From NCBI GenBank assembly GCA_005656395.1, contig SRSI01000071.1:1-64000 (forward strand): 64,000 nucleotides of DNA, in the 5' to 3' direction. The position numbers were made by a program, and so were the translations under genes. This stretch comes from Strongyloides papillosus (Eukaryota; Nematoda; Chromadorea; Rhabditida; Strongyloididae). Numbering within the stretch: the stretch's first letter is position 1; each line of letters begins with the position of its first letter. The notes under the pieces are model-generated. The model ran no database searches and was not told where the DNA came from. It worked only from the letters and a program-made list of their open reading frames with translations. Positions 24,463 to 36,579 of this stretch are shown piece after piece.

Positions 24463-24596
24463 AATAAGTGAAATTTAAATATAAATATAGATTAAATTTC
24501 TCCCTTAATTATAATTTACGTAAATTTAAATATAATAATGATTATATATTATGAGCATTTCTACATGCTCGATACAATTAAAATAAAATTTTTACT
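24463..24596 (+). repeat. 134-bp direct repeat, right copy
   Basis: Identical to 23544-23677, starting AATAAGTGAAATTTAAAT and ending AAATTTTTACT. Confidence 0.93.
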
Positions 24597-27546
24597 AAAT
24601 AGGCAAATCTTTTCACTAAAAACAATTTATTATATCAAAAAATTTTTCAACTATATACTTTTTATTATCTCATACAAAATGTACGGAGATAACTTTCTAA
24701 ATATTAAATTTAATAGTAAAAATATATATATGTGTTATTTTTATTAAATACTTATGTTATATGATATATAATATCAATTGGCGATAAGATTAAAAAAAAT
24801 AAAATGTTATCAATTTATTATTTAGGTAAGATAACTTTTTGATTGCCATTCTAATAGTATTAAAAAAATTTTATTACTTTTTTATACAATATATTGTTTA
24901 TTCTACTAAAAGATATATAAATTTTTTTCCTCATATATTAAAAACAATAATCACTATAAATTATAGGAAAAAAAGTTAACTATTAAAAAATTAATGTTTT
25001 GTATGGATGGATAAGCTGTATAAATACTTTTTTTAAATTATATGATCAATAACTAAATAGGTTGTTTGTATTTAATCTAAAGACTTTTTTGTGATTAAAG
25101 AATGTTTTATGAATAAAAAAAAACACAAATCAAAAAGCCAATATATTCATGTAGTTTGATTTGTGTTGACAAAAAAAATTAATATGAAAAAGATATTTGA
25201 TTAATTTATGTCACAGAAGTATTCTAAGAATGTGAATGAGGCAAAATGTTATAATATTTCTATTATGATAAATAAATAATTAAAATTCTTATTTATTAAT
25301 ATTACTGATTTATGGTATAACTTCTTTAAATAAAAATAAGGAACGAATAAATCTCCTGACAAATTCTGATATCAATATTAGCAGGTCAGATATCTCTCTT
25401 AATGAGGTATTAAATAATTGTTATTATTTCTTAACACTTTAATGATCATTTATCATTTAATATTATTTATTAAAATCTGAGCGTTAAAAAATTTTTATGT
25501 CACTTTAATAATATTTGACAAGTATAGAAAGTGAACAATAAAGATTAATCATATTAATAAGAAAGTATAAAAGTATTTATATTAAAATTTATATTATAAA
25601 TGATAAGATATTATATAGATAGAGGGATATCACAATTAAGATAAATGAGAAATGTGGTTGATATAAAAAAATGATAATAGTTAAAATATTTTTATACTTT
25701 AGCAACTATTATAACGGTACTAAGAAGGATGCAAAAAAGTTTCATTCATTTTTCTTAATCAAAATACTTTTATTTCTTAATGATAAATTATTAATGTAAT
25801 TACAAGCAGAAAGTAATATCTTAAATAAAACAAATTATCCTATCACACTGAATAATTTCAACAAAAATTTTCACAAAGATATTTACTATAAATAACTTCG
25901 TTACAACTTTTTGTCAACAATATATTATTACATCAACTTTTAATAAAGTGATAAAGATAGTATATTCAAAAAATTAATGACTATCTATTAAAATAATTAA
26001 GATATAATTTAGAGTATAATATTTTCAAATTAATGTAATAAATAAAAAGGCAAAATCAAAACGATTATATAAAGATAAAAAATGTGATAAATTAATGTGA
26101 ACAATTGTTATGAGGATAAAAAGTTTAAACTATCCTTTTGCTACTGTCATTTAGCAGACTTTCATTTAAAATTTTCCATCTACTATAGATAAATGAAGAA
26201 AATTTATATGTAAAACAATTTACCTGTTACTTATATTTATTTTAATAAACACAACCTCTATCTTCACCAGAAGGAAACTTTTTTTATACTTAATTTACCT
26301 TTTGCCGACAAAAGAGGGAAGGAATAACCTAAAATGTGTGAAGTTTTAACATAAGAAAAATGTTAATTACAAAAAATTCTGCCAAACAAACATTAATATA
26401 AAAAGTTTTCTTTACATAAAGGATCAACAGAAATCAGATTAACATAACTTTTAATTCAATAAAAGTTATTAAAAACTTTTTTGTTTAACAATCAAATTTA
26501 TCCTAACTGACATTATTTAAATCACTTTCTGATTATTAATATGTAAACAAACATCATGTATAAATATGTCTCTATTTTTATTTTAAATTTTGTACAATAA
26601 TCCATAAAAATAATAAAAGATTTCTATATTATTTATAAAAAAAAGAGTAGAAGAAGAAATGATTATTGAATAATAATGTATTTATAGAATGATTTAACTT
26701 AAACTAGATATACTATACATCTTAAAAATCTAAAAATATTATAATTCATAGTGGTAAGATAAAAAAGATATTTAAAAATATAATTATACCTTAAAATTGT
26801 TTAAACATGTAAGTAATTGATAAATGATGATTAATAAGATGATAAAGATAAAGAAAAAAATGTAGTTTTGATAAAGAGTAATTGTTTATTTGATATTATT
26901 TATACTTCATTTACAAGACACTAAAAAATATTTAAACTAAATAGTAATTTATCTTCAAATATCAAATTGTTGTTTTTTACCTTAATATTTTCTACTATCA
27001 ATTGTCTAAACTTAAAATATACTACAAACTTTAATATAGAAGGCTAATAAAAATGTTATAGTAAAAATGAAAATTTTTAATATTTTAAACTCTTTTTATA
27101 ACCCCATAATAAATGTCTTTAAAATATTATTATAATAATTATTTAAATAAATAAAAATATAAATTATAAAGCTTTGACATAACAATATAACAGTAGGAGT
27201 TTTATATTACTTCAAAATATTAACTTCTGTTAACTCTCTATTTTTCAGATATGCAATATATAAAGTTTATTATTCCACAAGAACTTTTATATTCAAAGGC
27301 GGTAAAAATTTATATGATTTTAAATAGTTAATTAGTTAATTTCTTTACAATAAAACATTTTTATTACTATCTGTCCATTTTCTTGTGGACTAATTAATGG
27401 TAAATAAAAAAAGTTCTAAAGTTTCTATATTTATTACTTTAATAAATTTTACAATTTCTTTAGTACTAATTTTATTGTAATAAACTTCGATTTATCTTAA
27501 ATAATATACTATTATTATTAATTTATCTTCTTTTTTTTATTAATTT
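24597..27546. other. 3-kb AT-rich intergenic region, no gene seen
   Basis: Extremely AT-rich throughout, with A/T homopolymer runs and stop codons in every frame. I find no exon, tRNA or repeat with clear ends. Confidence 0.6.
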
Positions 27547-29468
27547 TTAGTCTATATAAGAAGTTCTATCGCTTAACTTGGGAATTTTATAACCTTGTAC
27601 TGTATCTTCTTTTGGCCAATCATATGTTCTATAAATAATATCACCATATTCTGGAGAATAGACTTTGGAACGAATATATAATTCTTTATCAGATGGTTCT
27701 GGATATAAACATGCTGTAGAATCTTTATAGCATGCTTCCGATATTTTTAATGCTATTTTTATTGAAATTTCTTTGACATCCTCCATTGATGGGTAAATTA
27801 AACCACGATCAAGTCTTTCCTGTGATACATAATTAGCAACTTCCTAGAAAAAAATATATTTATTAAATAAAAAAAAGAACTAACTTTTGCCGCTATAAGA
27901 AAATGTTTCTCATTAATATGTTTAATTTTAAAAAGTGTTGCTGCCAATGCAATACCAGGGAAAATATAAGCATTATTTGCTTGTGCTGTTTTATAATATG
28001 AACCATTGTATAAAACAGGCTTATATGGACTACCAGATCCAAAAATTACTTTACCATTACTTAATTTTACAGCATCTTCATTAGTACATTCTGATTTACT
28101 AGTTGGATTAGATAAGGCAAAAATAATTGGTCTCTCGTTTACTTCACTCATTTTTTTAATTATCTTTGGTGTGAATGCTCCTTTTACTGTTGCTGCACCA
28201 ACTAATACATTTGGTTTTATCATACATATACTTTCATATAAATTTTTTTGATTTGGTAAATCTTTAGCAAAATGTACTAATCTCCTACTTAATTGCGGTA
28301 TCCTATCTTTCGTAATTAAACCATTAACATCAAACATAAAAATTTTATCACATGCACTATGGAATGGTGTTCCCTCATGAACCATGTGTGATACAACCAT
28401 CTCAGCTATACCAGTTGCTGCACCACCTGCACCAAAAAAGAAAAATTTCTGATCGGATAACTTTTTATTTGTTATTTTTGTTGTAGCTAATAGACCAGCT
28501 AATATAATTGATGCTGTACCTTGAATATCATCATTAAATATTGTATATTTATCTTTATATTTATCGAGTAAACGATATGCATTTTTATTACCAAAATCTT
28601 CAAATTGTATCAAAACATTTTGTCCATATTTTTTAACACATGCTTTCATAAAATTATCTAATAACCTATCATATTCCTCACCACCAACTCTTTTTTTCCT
28701 TAAACCTATATATAATGGATCTTCAAGTAATTTTTCATTGTTTGTTCCAACATCAATAAGAACAGGAAGACATTCACATGGTGTAATACCAGCTAATGCT
28801 GTATATAATATCCTTTTTCCAACAGGAATACCCATACCATATGCACCTAAATCACCTAATCCAAGAATTCTTTCACCATCTGTTACAACAATAGCTTTAA
28901 TATTATTCTCTGGCCAATTGCTTAAAATTTGGTTAATCTTACTAATTGAATTATCATTAATCGTAATATATAATCCTCTTGGTGTTTTAAAATATTTACC
29001 AAAATTAAGGCATGCTTCACCAACAGTTGGTGTATAAACAATTGGAAGTAATTCTTTGATATTATTACATAATACTTTATAAAATAATTTTTCATTTCTC
29101 TCGGCAAGCCCCATTAATGCTTCGTATTTTAACATTGAACTTGAGTAACTTCTTATTTCACTCATTACACGATAAACTTGTTGGTCAATATTCATAAATG
29201 CTGCAGGTAATAGACCATGAATACCAAGGTATTGTCTTTCAAATAATGTAAATGCTGTACCTTTATTCAACTTCCTATTCAGAAGAACATCTATACCACG
29301 TTTTGTTGTTGTTACAGTTTCTTGAGCGTAAAATCTTTTTAATTCTTTCCTATATGGATCTGAATTATCTTTTGTCTCATTTGAATTATTTTTGTTCGTT
29401 AGTTTTATATTTCTTTTCCATATTTTATTGTTAATATTTTCAAGCTTTTTTATAGATCTTAAATTAAA
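27547..29468 (-). CDS. men-1: Malic enzyme, probably mitochondrial
   Basis: Malic enzyme converts malate plus NAD(P)+ to pyruvate, CO2 and NAD(P)H. The main exon (27885 to the start) and the last exon (27547-27843) are joined across a 41-base intron (GTTAGT...TTCTAG), linking FLIAAK to EVANYVSQERLDRGLIYPS. The frame is open to 29594, but I prefer the Met at 29468 (MFNLRSIKKLENINNKIWKRN), a basic, acid-free presequence. Motifs include ERQYLGIHGLLP, IVYTPTVGEAC, VVTDGERILGLGDLGAYGMG, the metal-binding FNDDIQGTA, the Rossmann motif GAGGAATGIAEM and ALSNPTSKSECT. The C-terminus LYIRSKVYSPEYGDIIY is typical of metazoan enzymes. The protein is about 626 residues. Cofactor preference (NAD or NADP) cannot be read from the sequence. 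Confidence 0.95.
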
Positions 29469-29594
29469 CATTATTATTGTATGTTTTTCATAAATGCTAA
29501 ATATTTGATATTTCATTATTTTTAACATTAAAAATGTATAGAAATTTTGAATATAAAAATTATTTTTATAATCATAAATAATTTTTAATTTCAA

Positions 29595-30152
29595 ATTTTT
29601 TATACATATAAAATTTAAAATGATAAATAGATAAGCATTTAAATTTACAACAACTTTCAGTTACAGAATGTATCAAAGCAAATGAATAAATATTGACATT
29701 TAATATTTTGTACTTTGCAAAAATACAATGATATTATTAAGTATTGTATATCAATGATTTTTAGACAAAAAACTTTTTTATTTATATGCTAAAAACTAAT
29801 CACAAGTATCATTTAATAATTATTCTATGTATATTCTTTTAATGACATTCTTTTTGTTAGCTATTTTCAACAATAAAATTAGGGACAATTTTTCCCTATA
29901 AAATGATAAAAATAAGACAGTTTGATGATAGTAAAAAAATATTCTATAATGAAGTTTTGTAAAAATATTTTATATGATGTTTAAATATAATAAACGTTGA
30001 AATAATAATTTTCTCCATTCATTAATGTTTGTCTTTGGTATTATTTTTTTTTCGTTAAAAATAAATATGACTAATCTTTCTAATTGGTGAAGGATAAAAA
30101 ATCGTTGAACTATCAAAAATGATATCATTTTATAGGTGTTGTGTTAACAAAA
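29595..30152. other. Intergenic between divergent malic enzyme and TIL genes
   Basis: AT-rich, with no frame or RNA seen. It is expected to contain both promoters. Confidence 0.6.
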
Positions 30153-30488
30153 ATGTTTAGAATCAATTTGCATGTAAGTTTTTTCTATTCCATATAAATT
30201 ATTATGATATAGTTAATGTTTTGTATCATTTTATTATTTTCATCAAGTAGTAATTTAGTAAAATCAAATCCTGTCACAACAACTTCACAACAAGAATGCT
30301 GTGGTAATGAAGTTTACATGGAATGTGGACCATGTAACGAAAAAAGATGTTATACTATCTTTTATTTTGTCGATCCATGTAGATTTAACAAATGTTCACC
30401 TCCAGGGTGTTATTGTAAAGAAGGTTATGGTAAAAAAAGTGTCGAGGATGATACATGTGTTCCATTAAGTACCTGTTTAGATGAATAA
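30153..30488 (+). CDS. Small secreted TIL-domain protein (trypsin-inhibitor-like)
   Basis: Exon 1 (30153-30173) is only MFRINLH. A 39-base intron (GTAAGT...GATATAG, 30174-30212) leads to exon 2, which continues LMFCIILLFSSSSNLVKS. The joined N-terminus is a clear signal peptide, which supports the tiny first exon. The mature part has a ten-cysteine TIL pattern (CCGNEVYMECGPC...RCYTIFYFVDPC...CSPPGCYCKEGYG...CVPLSTC). Total length is 98 residues. TIL domains usually inhibit serine proteases; parasitic nematodes secrete many, and free-living ones use them in cuticle and eggs. Target and expression cannot be told from the sequence. The stop is 118 bases from the end of the convergent ABCA relic. 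Confidence 0.85.
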
Positions 30489-30606
30489 TTTTTTTTAAAA
30501 AAATGAGTCTCATGAAATAAATTTTATTTTATTGACTAGAAATTAACCATACTTCGTTATAAAAAAGATATATATCTACAAATATTGTTTTTTTATACAA
30601 TTATAT

Positions 30607-31942
30607 TTATAAATTACTATTTTGGATTTTAAATATTATTTTTTCAAGACTATTATTAGTAACGACATAATCAATTATATGTAGAACTGTTAAACTTGAT
30701 CGTATACCACAATATCCAGAAACATTATTACCTTCATCCTCAGTCTTATTATCATCTTCCTCATCTTCATCACTATCATCATCAACTTTTGTACCTATAG
30801 TACTAGAAGTAGTATTAATTGTTATTGAAGTAGTATCCGTTTTCGTTAAATTATTAACATCATTTACATTATCATTACAATTTATTGGCTGGACAATTAA
30901 TTTTCCATAACGTAAAAATAATTGTTCATCAAATGAATATACATCAGACCATGATAAAACTTTACCACTTTTTGTTGCTTTTGGTACATTCCATAAGTGA
31001 TGTAATCTTCGTCAAATCTCCTGGTATAGCATCAAGTTCACTAACCATTATTTGATCAAGACATATCAAAACTTCTAATGATGGATTAGAGACAGTTATC
31101 TTAAAATTATATCCATCACAATAAATTTCTTTTAACCCCGTATATGTACCATTATATTCAACATAACCATTATTAATATAACCAAAACGACTTGATAACT
31201 CATTACATTCCTCTAAATTATTTGTTGTTATTACGATTGATTCTTCTTTTTCAACTAAAAGTATACTAATTAATTCCCATATTTCATTTCGTCCTTGTTT
31301 ATATAAATATTCTGTTGGTGTATCTAAAAATAATGCTCCAGATTGTGTTAATGCTGAGATACCAACAACTAAACGTCTTTTTTGATTTGAATCACAATAT
31401 TGTAATTGTTTATGGCGACATTGAATAAGTCCAGTTAAATTTAGCATATTAATACTTTGAAGTTTACTTTTACGAAATCCTGATAATAATGCAAAAAATT
31501 TATAATGTTCAAATGGTGTAAAAAATGGTAATATAGCATTTTTTGATGGACTATATCCCATTCTCATACGAGTATTAACATCTCTGTCATATATTGTTAT
31601 GGAACCTTCTTTTTTCTTAATATTTCCAGTCATAAAATTAAAAATACTTTCACGTTCTCTATCATCTTTGATATACCAACAATAGCATTCACCTGGAAAT
31701 ACATCAAAGTTTAATCCCCTTTGTAAATTTACATCACGTAAATATGGCTTAACGTGTTCCATAATGATTGTTGGTTCATCATTAGGTCTTATTGTTGAAA
31801 TAAAACATGATTCGTCCAAATTATTATTAATATCTTCTTCAGTAGTTGTTTTACTATCAAATGTTTGTCTTCTTCTCCTACTTTTAGTATTATTACTTTC
31901 ATTAATTATGGATCTAACTGTTCCAATCCAATTTCGTATTGA
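30607..31942 (-). pseudogene. ABCA-type transporter relic: second nucleotide-binding domain and tail
   Basis: This is the C-terminal part of an ABC subfamily A transporter. The open frame 30962-31819 extends upstream without a stop to the mariner junction at 31944. It includes NFDVFPGECYCW, LNLTGLIQCRHKQLQYC, LFLDTPTEYL and the ABCA-like end SIVITTNNLEECNELSSRFGYINNG. Key ATPase motifs are lost: the Walker A position reads IKDDRERES instead of GxxGxGKST, the LSGGQ position reads YCDSNQ, and the Walker B glutamate is a threonine (LDTPT). Near 31017 one extra base shifts the frame to an early stop at 30962; in the other frame the family continues with LHHLWNVPKATKSGKVLSWSD and ends at about 30607 after an acidic stretch. 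The domain was therefore catalytically degenerate, and the gene is broken again by the frameshift and by mariner. It may have been a working gene with a degenerate NBD until recently. Confidence 0.75.
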
Positions 31943-31944
31943 TA

Positions 31945-33231
31945 TTAGGTTGTTACATATGAAGTGACTGTTTTTTAATGCGCGCTGTTTGGCGCGTCTT
32001 TTCTTAAACGATTTGTTATGTTTTGGTATAATTAAACAAACTGTTGGATTCTTCTAAATCTCCTCTACACGATGATATATATATTGTTGCCATGAGCTCT
32101 ATTTATCTTCAAATTATTTCAAAAACAAACTATGCTTTCAAAACGTGATATTCGTGCTATTATGCTTTATGAGTTCAAACGCGGTACTAATGCTGCAAAA
32201 ACAACTCAACAAATTAATGAATCTTTCGGAGAAGATCTTGTCTCTGTTTCCACTGTACAAAGATGGTTTAGAAAATTCAAAGAAGGCAGTGAAGACCTCG
32301 AGAATGAAGAGCGTGGGAGACCTGAGACCGTAATTGATAACGATGAATTACGGGAAGCTGTTGAAGCCAATCCACGTACAACTGTCAGGAGTCTTGCAGA
32401 AGACTTAAATGTATCTACAGCAACAATTTCCCGCCACTTAAAAGAGATAGAAAAGACGAAAAAGCTTGACAAATGGGTACCTCATGAATTAAACGACTAT
32501 CAAAAAATGTGTCGTTATGAGGTTTGTTCTTCTCTCATTTTGAGGAACAAAAATGATCCATTTCTAAGTCGTCTTATAACTTGTGACGAAAAGTGGATTC
32601 TGTACGACAATCGTAAAAGAACTGGACAATGGTTGGACAAAAATGAAGCTCCAAAACACTTTCCAAAACCCAAATTGACCCCAAAGAAGGTTATGGTAAC
32701 TGTTTGGTGGTCTGCTGTAGGAGTCATTCATTATAAGTTCATGAAACCTGGAGAAACTATTAATTCGGAGTCCTATTGTCAACTGCTTGAAGAAATGAAT
32801 CAAAAATTGTCTCAAAAAATGCCCGTTTTAGTCAATAGAAAAGGGCCAATTCTCCTCCATGATAACGCAAAACCTCATGTTTCAAAGAAGACCCTCCAGA
32901 AATTGAACGAATTAGGGTATGAAACACTGCCTCATCCCGCATATTCACCTGACCTTGCTCCAACAGATTTCCACTTTTTCAAACATCTCGACAACTTCTT
33001 AACAGAGAAAATCTTCAGAAACGATGAGGACATAAAAACTGCCTTTGAAGCTTTCATTGAATCTAGAACCCCGGATTTCTATGCAAATGGAATAAATAAG
33101 CTTGTATCTCGTTGGCAACAATGTGTAGATTCTAATGGTTCTTATTTTGAATAAAAATATTAATTTTTAGTAAAGTTATGCGTATTTAAAAATTAGGGTA
33201 AAAAACAGTCATTTCATATGTAACAACCTAA
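31945..33231 (+). mobile_element. Complete mariner transposon, 1,287 bp
   Basis: Terminal inverted repeats of about 33 bp start TTAGGTTGTTACATATGAA and differ at one position (G/A) plus the last base. A TA target duplication lies at 31943-31944 and 33232-33233. The transposase gene between them is uninterrupted. Length and ends are typical of the mariner family of the Tc1/mariner superfamily. Removing the element and one TA leaves the ABCA frame open across the site, so the insertion is recent relative to the decay of the host gene. Confidence 0.95.
32132..33154 (+). CDS. Mariner transposase, DD34D type, intact frame
   Basis: A 340-residue protein that cuts and pastes the surrounding element at TA dinucleotides. 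The N-terminal paired helix-turn-helix region has [17 protein letters not shown], a GRP linker (ERGRPETV) and [20 protein letters not shown]. The conserved WVPHEL precedes the catalytic core, with three acidic residues in [16 protein letters not shown] and [13 protein letters not shown], the DD34D signature of mariners. Length equals the family norm (about 340-350), and no stop or frameshift is present, so it may be active. Codon use is less AT-biased than in neighbouring genes, in keeping with a mobile origin. Confidence 0.96.
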   Translation: MLSKRDIRAIMLYEFKRGTNAAKTTQQINESFGEDLVSVSTVQRWFRKFKEGSEDLENEERGRPETVIDNDELREAVEANPRTTVRSLAEDLNVSTATISRHLKEIEKTKKLDKWVPHELNDYQKMCRYEVCSSLILRNKNDPFLSRLITCDEKWILYDNRKRTGQWLDKNEAPKHFPKPKLTPKKVMVTVWWSAVGVIHYKFMKPGETINSESYCQLLEEMNQKLSQKMPVLVNRKGPILLHDNAKPHVSKKTLQKLNELGYETLPHPAYSPDLAPTDFHFFKHLDNFLTEKIFRNDEDIKTAFEAFIESRTPDFYANGINKLVSRWQQCVDSNGSYFE

Positions 33232-33233
33232 TA

Positions 33234-34390
33234 TTAAAACGCCACATTCAATTAATATTAAAAAACTAAATAATATTAATATATATACAATTGTTATTGG
33301 TAATCCTATAGGAAGATTCATCAGATAATTTGCATTTTTTTTATCATTCTCATTACCATAATATCTTGCTATTTGTATTTTATAAAGTATTGTAAATGGA
33401 TTCATATATGTTTTAATAATTTTCCAAACATAGCTCTTATTTTTCTCATTATACTCATTTTCTGTAATATTATTTTTTTCAAAAACAATACACATTAATC
33501 CTTGAAGTGTCAAAAAAATTATCCCAAGAAATCCACAGGTATTTGAAAAATATTTACCAAAAAATGTTAAACAGTAAAATATTGGTAGATTCATAAAGAA
33601 ATATATACATGTTGCTTGAAAAAATGGTAGAAAATTTGCGTCCTCATTTAAAAATCCAAATAATACAATTAATGATGAGAATACAATAATTCCAATAATA
33701 GTATCAGCTATAAAATTACTTATCCAATACAAAAATGGACTAACACCAGCATAATATTGTTGTTGCTTGAAACCTTTAATTCTTTCAATAAATAGTGGAT
33801 ATATTGTTAAGAAGTATGTTGCTATACACATTATTATGATTTGTGCTGTTGGTATAAATACATTCCAATTAATACCATTTTTTTTTCCAAAAAAATTAAC
33901 TATTGACTCATCAGTATTAAATATTCCTAGTGTATTATTATGAGAATGCTTCACATTTGATTTAAAATATATTACTTGTGATTCTATATCATCATAATTT
34001 TCATTAATATAAGAATTAATTAAACTATCCATAAGTGATAATGACAGATTTAAGCAAATATTTGTTGTTATAATACTTTGAAAATTTGATATTTTTGGTG
34101 ATACTTTTATTGGATATTTTGGTCCCCAAAATATATAATTTTGTGGGATCTCTTGAGATTTCATTGAAAATTTACCAATTTGTTTTCTATTACTACCTTT
34201 CCTGTCTAAGTGCTTCATATTATCTCTAAAGTGATGCAAATCATCCGAATTTTTTTTCATTGAAAATAATCGAATAAATGATTTTTCAAGTGCTGTATTT
34301 CCATTTAATGAGCAAAATGTTAGAGAATAATTTCTTAAGTATTGTGACAAAGCTGATGTTAATAAAACTCCAATAATCCCAAAATATATT
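33234..34390 (-). pseudogene. ABCA-type transporter relic: second transmembrane domain
   Basis: Open frame (33214-34350, extending upstream to about 34390) encoding the large extracellular loop and six-helix block of an ABCA second half. The loop carries MSQYLRNYSLTFCSLNG, then FIPTAQIIIMCIATYFLTIYPLFIERIKGFKQQQYYAGVSPFLYWISNFIAD, which matches the family motif around ERxxxxKxxQxxxGV. Several more helices lead to LIECGVLILG. The terminal codons of the frame are contributed by mariner at the 3' side. Upstream, the sequence IIGVLLTSALSQYL continues the linker piece at 43404-43880, 9 kb away. No internal stops are seen in this piece. Confidence 0.82.
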
Positions 34391-35690
34391 TAGAGGAGTA
34401 ACGAGGATGTGTAAATTATTTTCGATATTGAAACTTTTTTATTATATCTTAATATATGTAACTTTATGTGCTGATTTCAAAAAACGCAATATTTTTTAAT
34501 CTGAAGTCCCGTTCTTGAGATACAGCTACTTAAAGGTGTTTTGGTGTGTTAGTCTTAACCCCCTTAGAGTTATTCGTTTTATCTGAAATTTTACAGGTAT
34601 ATATAGTTTTAGATACTAATAATATAAAAATAAAAAAAAGTTAAAATTTCAAGTTCATTCTTGAGATTTTGGATTTTTTCCAAAATGACCAAAAAAAACC
34701 TAAATTCTTACATTTTAAGATGATATATCAGGATTCAGAGAAGAAAATTGAAAAAAAGAAAAACAGTTAATCTAAGTTTCTCTTTAACTTACATTTTAAG
34801 TATAATCCCAAGAAAATCGAAAAACTTTAAGTACCATAAAACCGTTGCAGAAATTTTTAAAAAAAAAATTTTTGTATTTTTTTAAAAAAAGTATGTCAAG
34901 ATGAAACTTTTTGAATAAAGTGTTTTTACAACCTTTATGTAGAATTAAATTATCTATCGAATGATATATATATCATGTTGATTTTTTTATCTGTTCTCGA
35001 GATATAAAGAAAAAAGTGATTTTTTAATTTTTTAAAAAAGTGGTATTCTTTAGTTTCAAGAAAGAAAAAAAGTTCCTATACGTCTATTTTTTCAAAATGT
35101 CTTGAATTTCCCTCCTAGAGAAATTTGTTGCGAACATTTTAAGATATTAACCGTTCATTTATCTTTTTTTATTCTTGAGTTAGTCAAAAAACAAATTGGT
35201 CAATTTTTTTTTCTAATTTTTAAATTTTAAAAAAAAAGTATTCAAAGATGAAACTTTTTCAATATAAAATGCTTACAGAATTTATGTGAAATTTAATTCT
35301 CTATCGAATGACATATAGATCGTCTTAATCCCATTATCCGTTGTCGAGATACATCTCATTAAGTACCATATTTTGAAAATCGGTACCTCCATTTTTCCCT
35401 CAATACTGATTTTTTTTTTCAAAATTTCACATATAAATGTAATTTCTAATGATTATTACATGCAAACAATAAAATTTACCAAAAAAGTCCGATCCCAAAA
35501 ATAGTAAGTCATCGGAAATTCCCCTATCTTTGAAGAAAAGTTTACCTCTTTAAATGATTTTTGTTAAATGCACTCTTTTTTATTAAAATAGAAATGCATT
35601 TTAATGTGCTCGATAGAAAAAATAAATATTAGATTCATTTGAATTTTTGCTCTTGAGATACATCTATTTAAATGATAATAATCTTGAAAT
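34391..35690. repeat. Degenerate tandem repeat inside the 9-kb ABCA insertion
   Basis: Related lines recur at about 350-base spacing. 34895-35030 and 35240-35380 share GATGAAACTTTTT, AATTAAAT/AATTTAATT..CTATCGAATGA.ATATA and CTCGAGATA/GTCGAGATACATCT. The GAGATACA-type motif is at about 34518, 35000, 35348, 35657 and, beyond the retrotransposon, 41027. The block 35462-35680 is repeated at about 40815-41045 (GTCCGATYCCARAAAATAGTAAG). I do not know the family. It may be satellite-like DNA or the interior of an old transposon. Confidence 0.6.
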
Positions 35691-35960
35691 TGTAATTCTG
35701 GTGGATTCTTCGGGAGCCGTGAAGGCTCCCGGGCTTTTGCAATAAAACACGAGACTTTGTTTAGAAGTTTATTTAAGCAAAGGGGAATTAGAATATAACA
35801 ATAAAGTGAATATATATATATATATTATCAAAAAGGTATTATTTAACTATGATATAAAATAGTCTTCATCCGTTCCTTATATAGTCCTTGAGGGAATGGG
35901 CGTGTTCTTGTTGATATGAATGTACATACATTTCATCCGACACAGCTTCCCATGTTCACA
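35691..35960 (-). repeat. LTR (3' LTR in coding sense)
   Basis: 270 bp, TG...CA ends. It contains a GC hairpin (CGGGAGCC, 5-base loop, GGCTCCCG) followed by AATAAAACACGAG on the plus strand, a TATATA run, and a CCTTATATAGTCC TATA-like site. Confidence 0.9.
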
Positions 35961-36579
35961 TCCCCGGATCAAGCTTTTAATTTGATATTAAAAGGTGACA
36001 ATCTGAGAATTAAATAGTATGTATTAATAGTTTAAGTAATGTTCTATGTTTGGAATACGTACTAGTAATACATATCAATTAAGATATTTCAAGTGTATAC
36101 GGGAAGTTGGATTTCCTTGTCTGAAGTCTTGTGATTCTTAGCATGATGTAGGTTCATTTTAAATAGATTCATATTGTGGTTTTAATAAAGGAATGGATGA
36201 AATAGAATACATTAATTGTAAGAAGTCTACTTGTAATTATTTTGATAATGTTTCTTCTGGTGTGGTAGTTTATCAGTGTCAGCAAGTAGTAATTTAGAAT
36301 AACTTTTCACAAATATATATGTTTGTAGTACAATAAAGAGTGAATGATAAAGGGGAATACAATAATAAGTATTAAAATTGATGTAGTATATTAATAAGAA
36401 ATATATTATGATATGGGATTATTAATAAAAAGATAGTATATGCGGTTAAATATATAAAATATATATAACATTTTGAAAATAGGAATAATAAAAAATATGA
36501 AGTTTTAACAATGATAAAGTTACATAAGGTATAATGTATTTCAAAATGCATTAAATATAAGGACAACAAGGGGTATATA

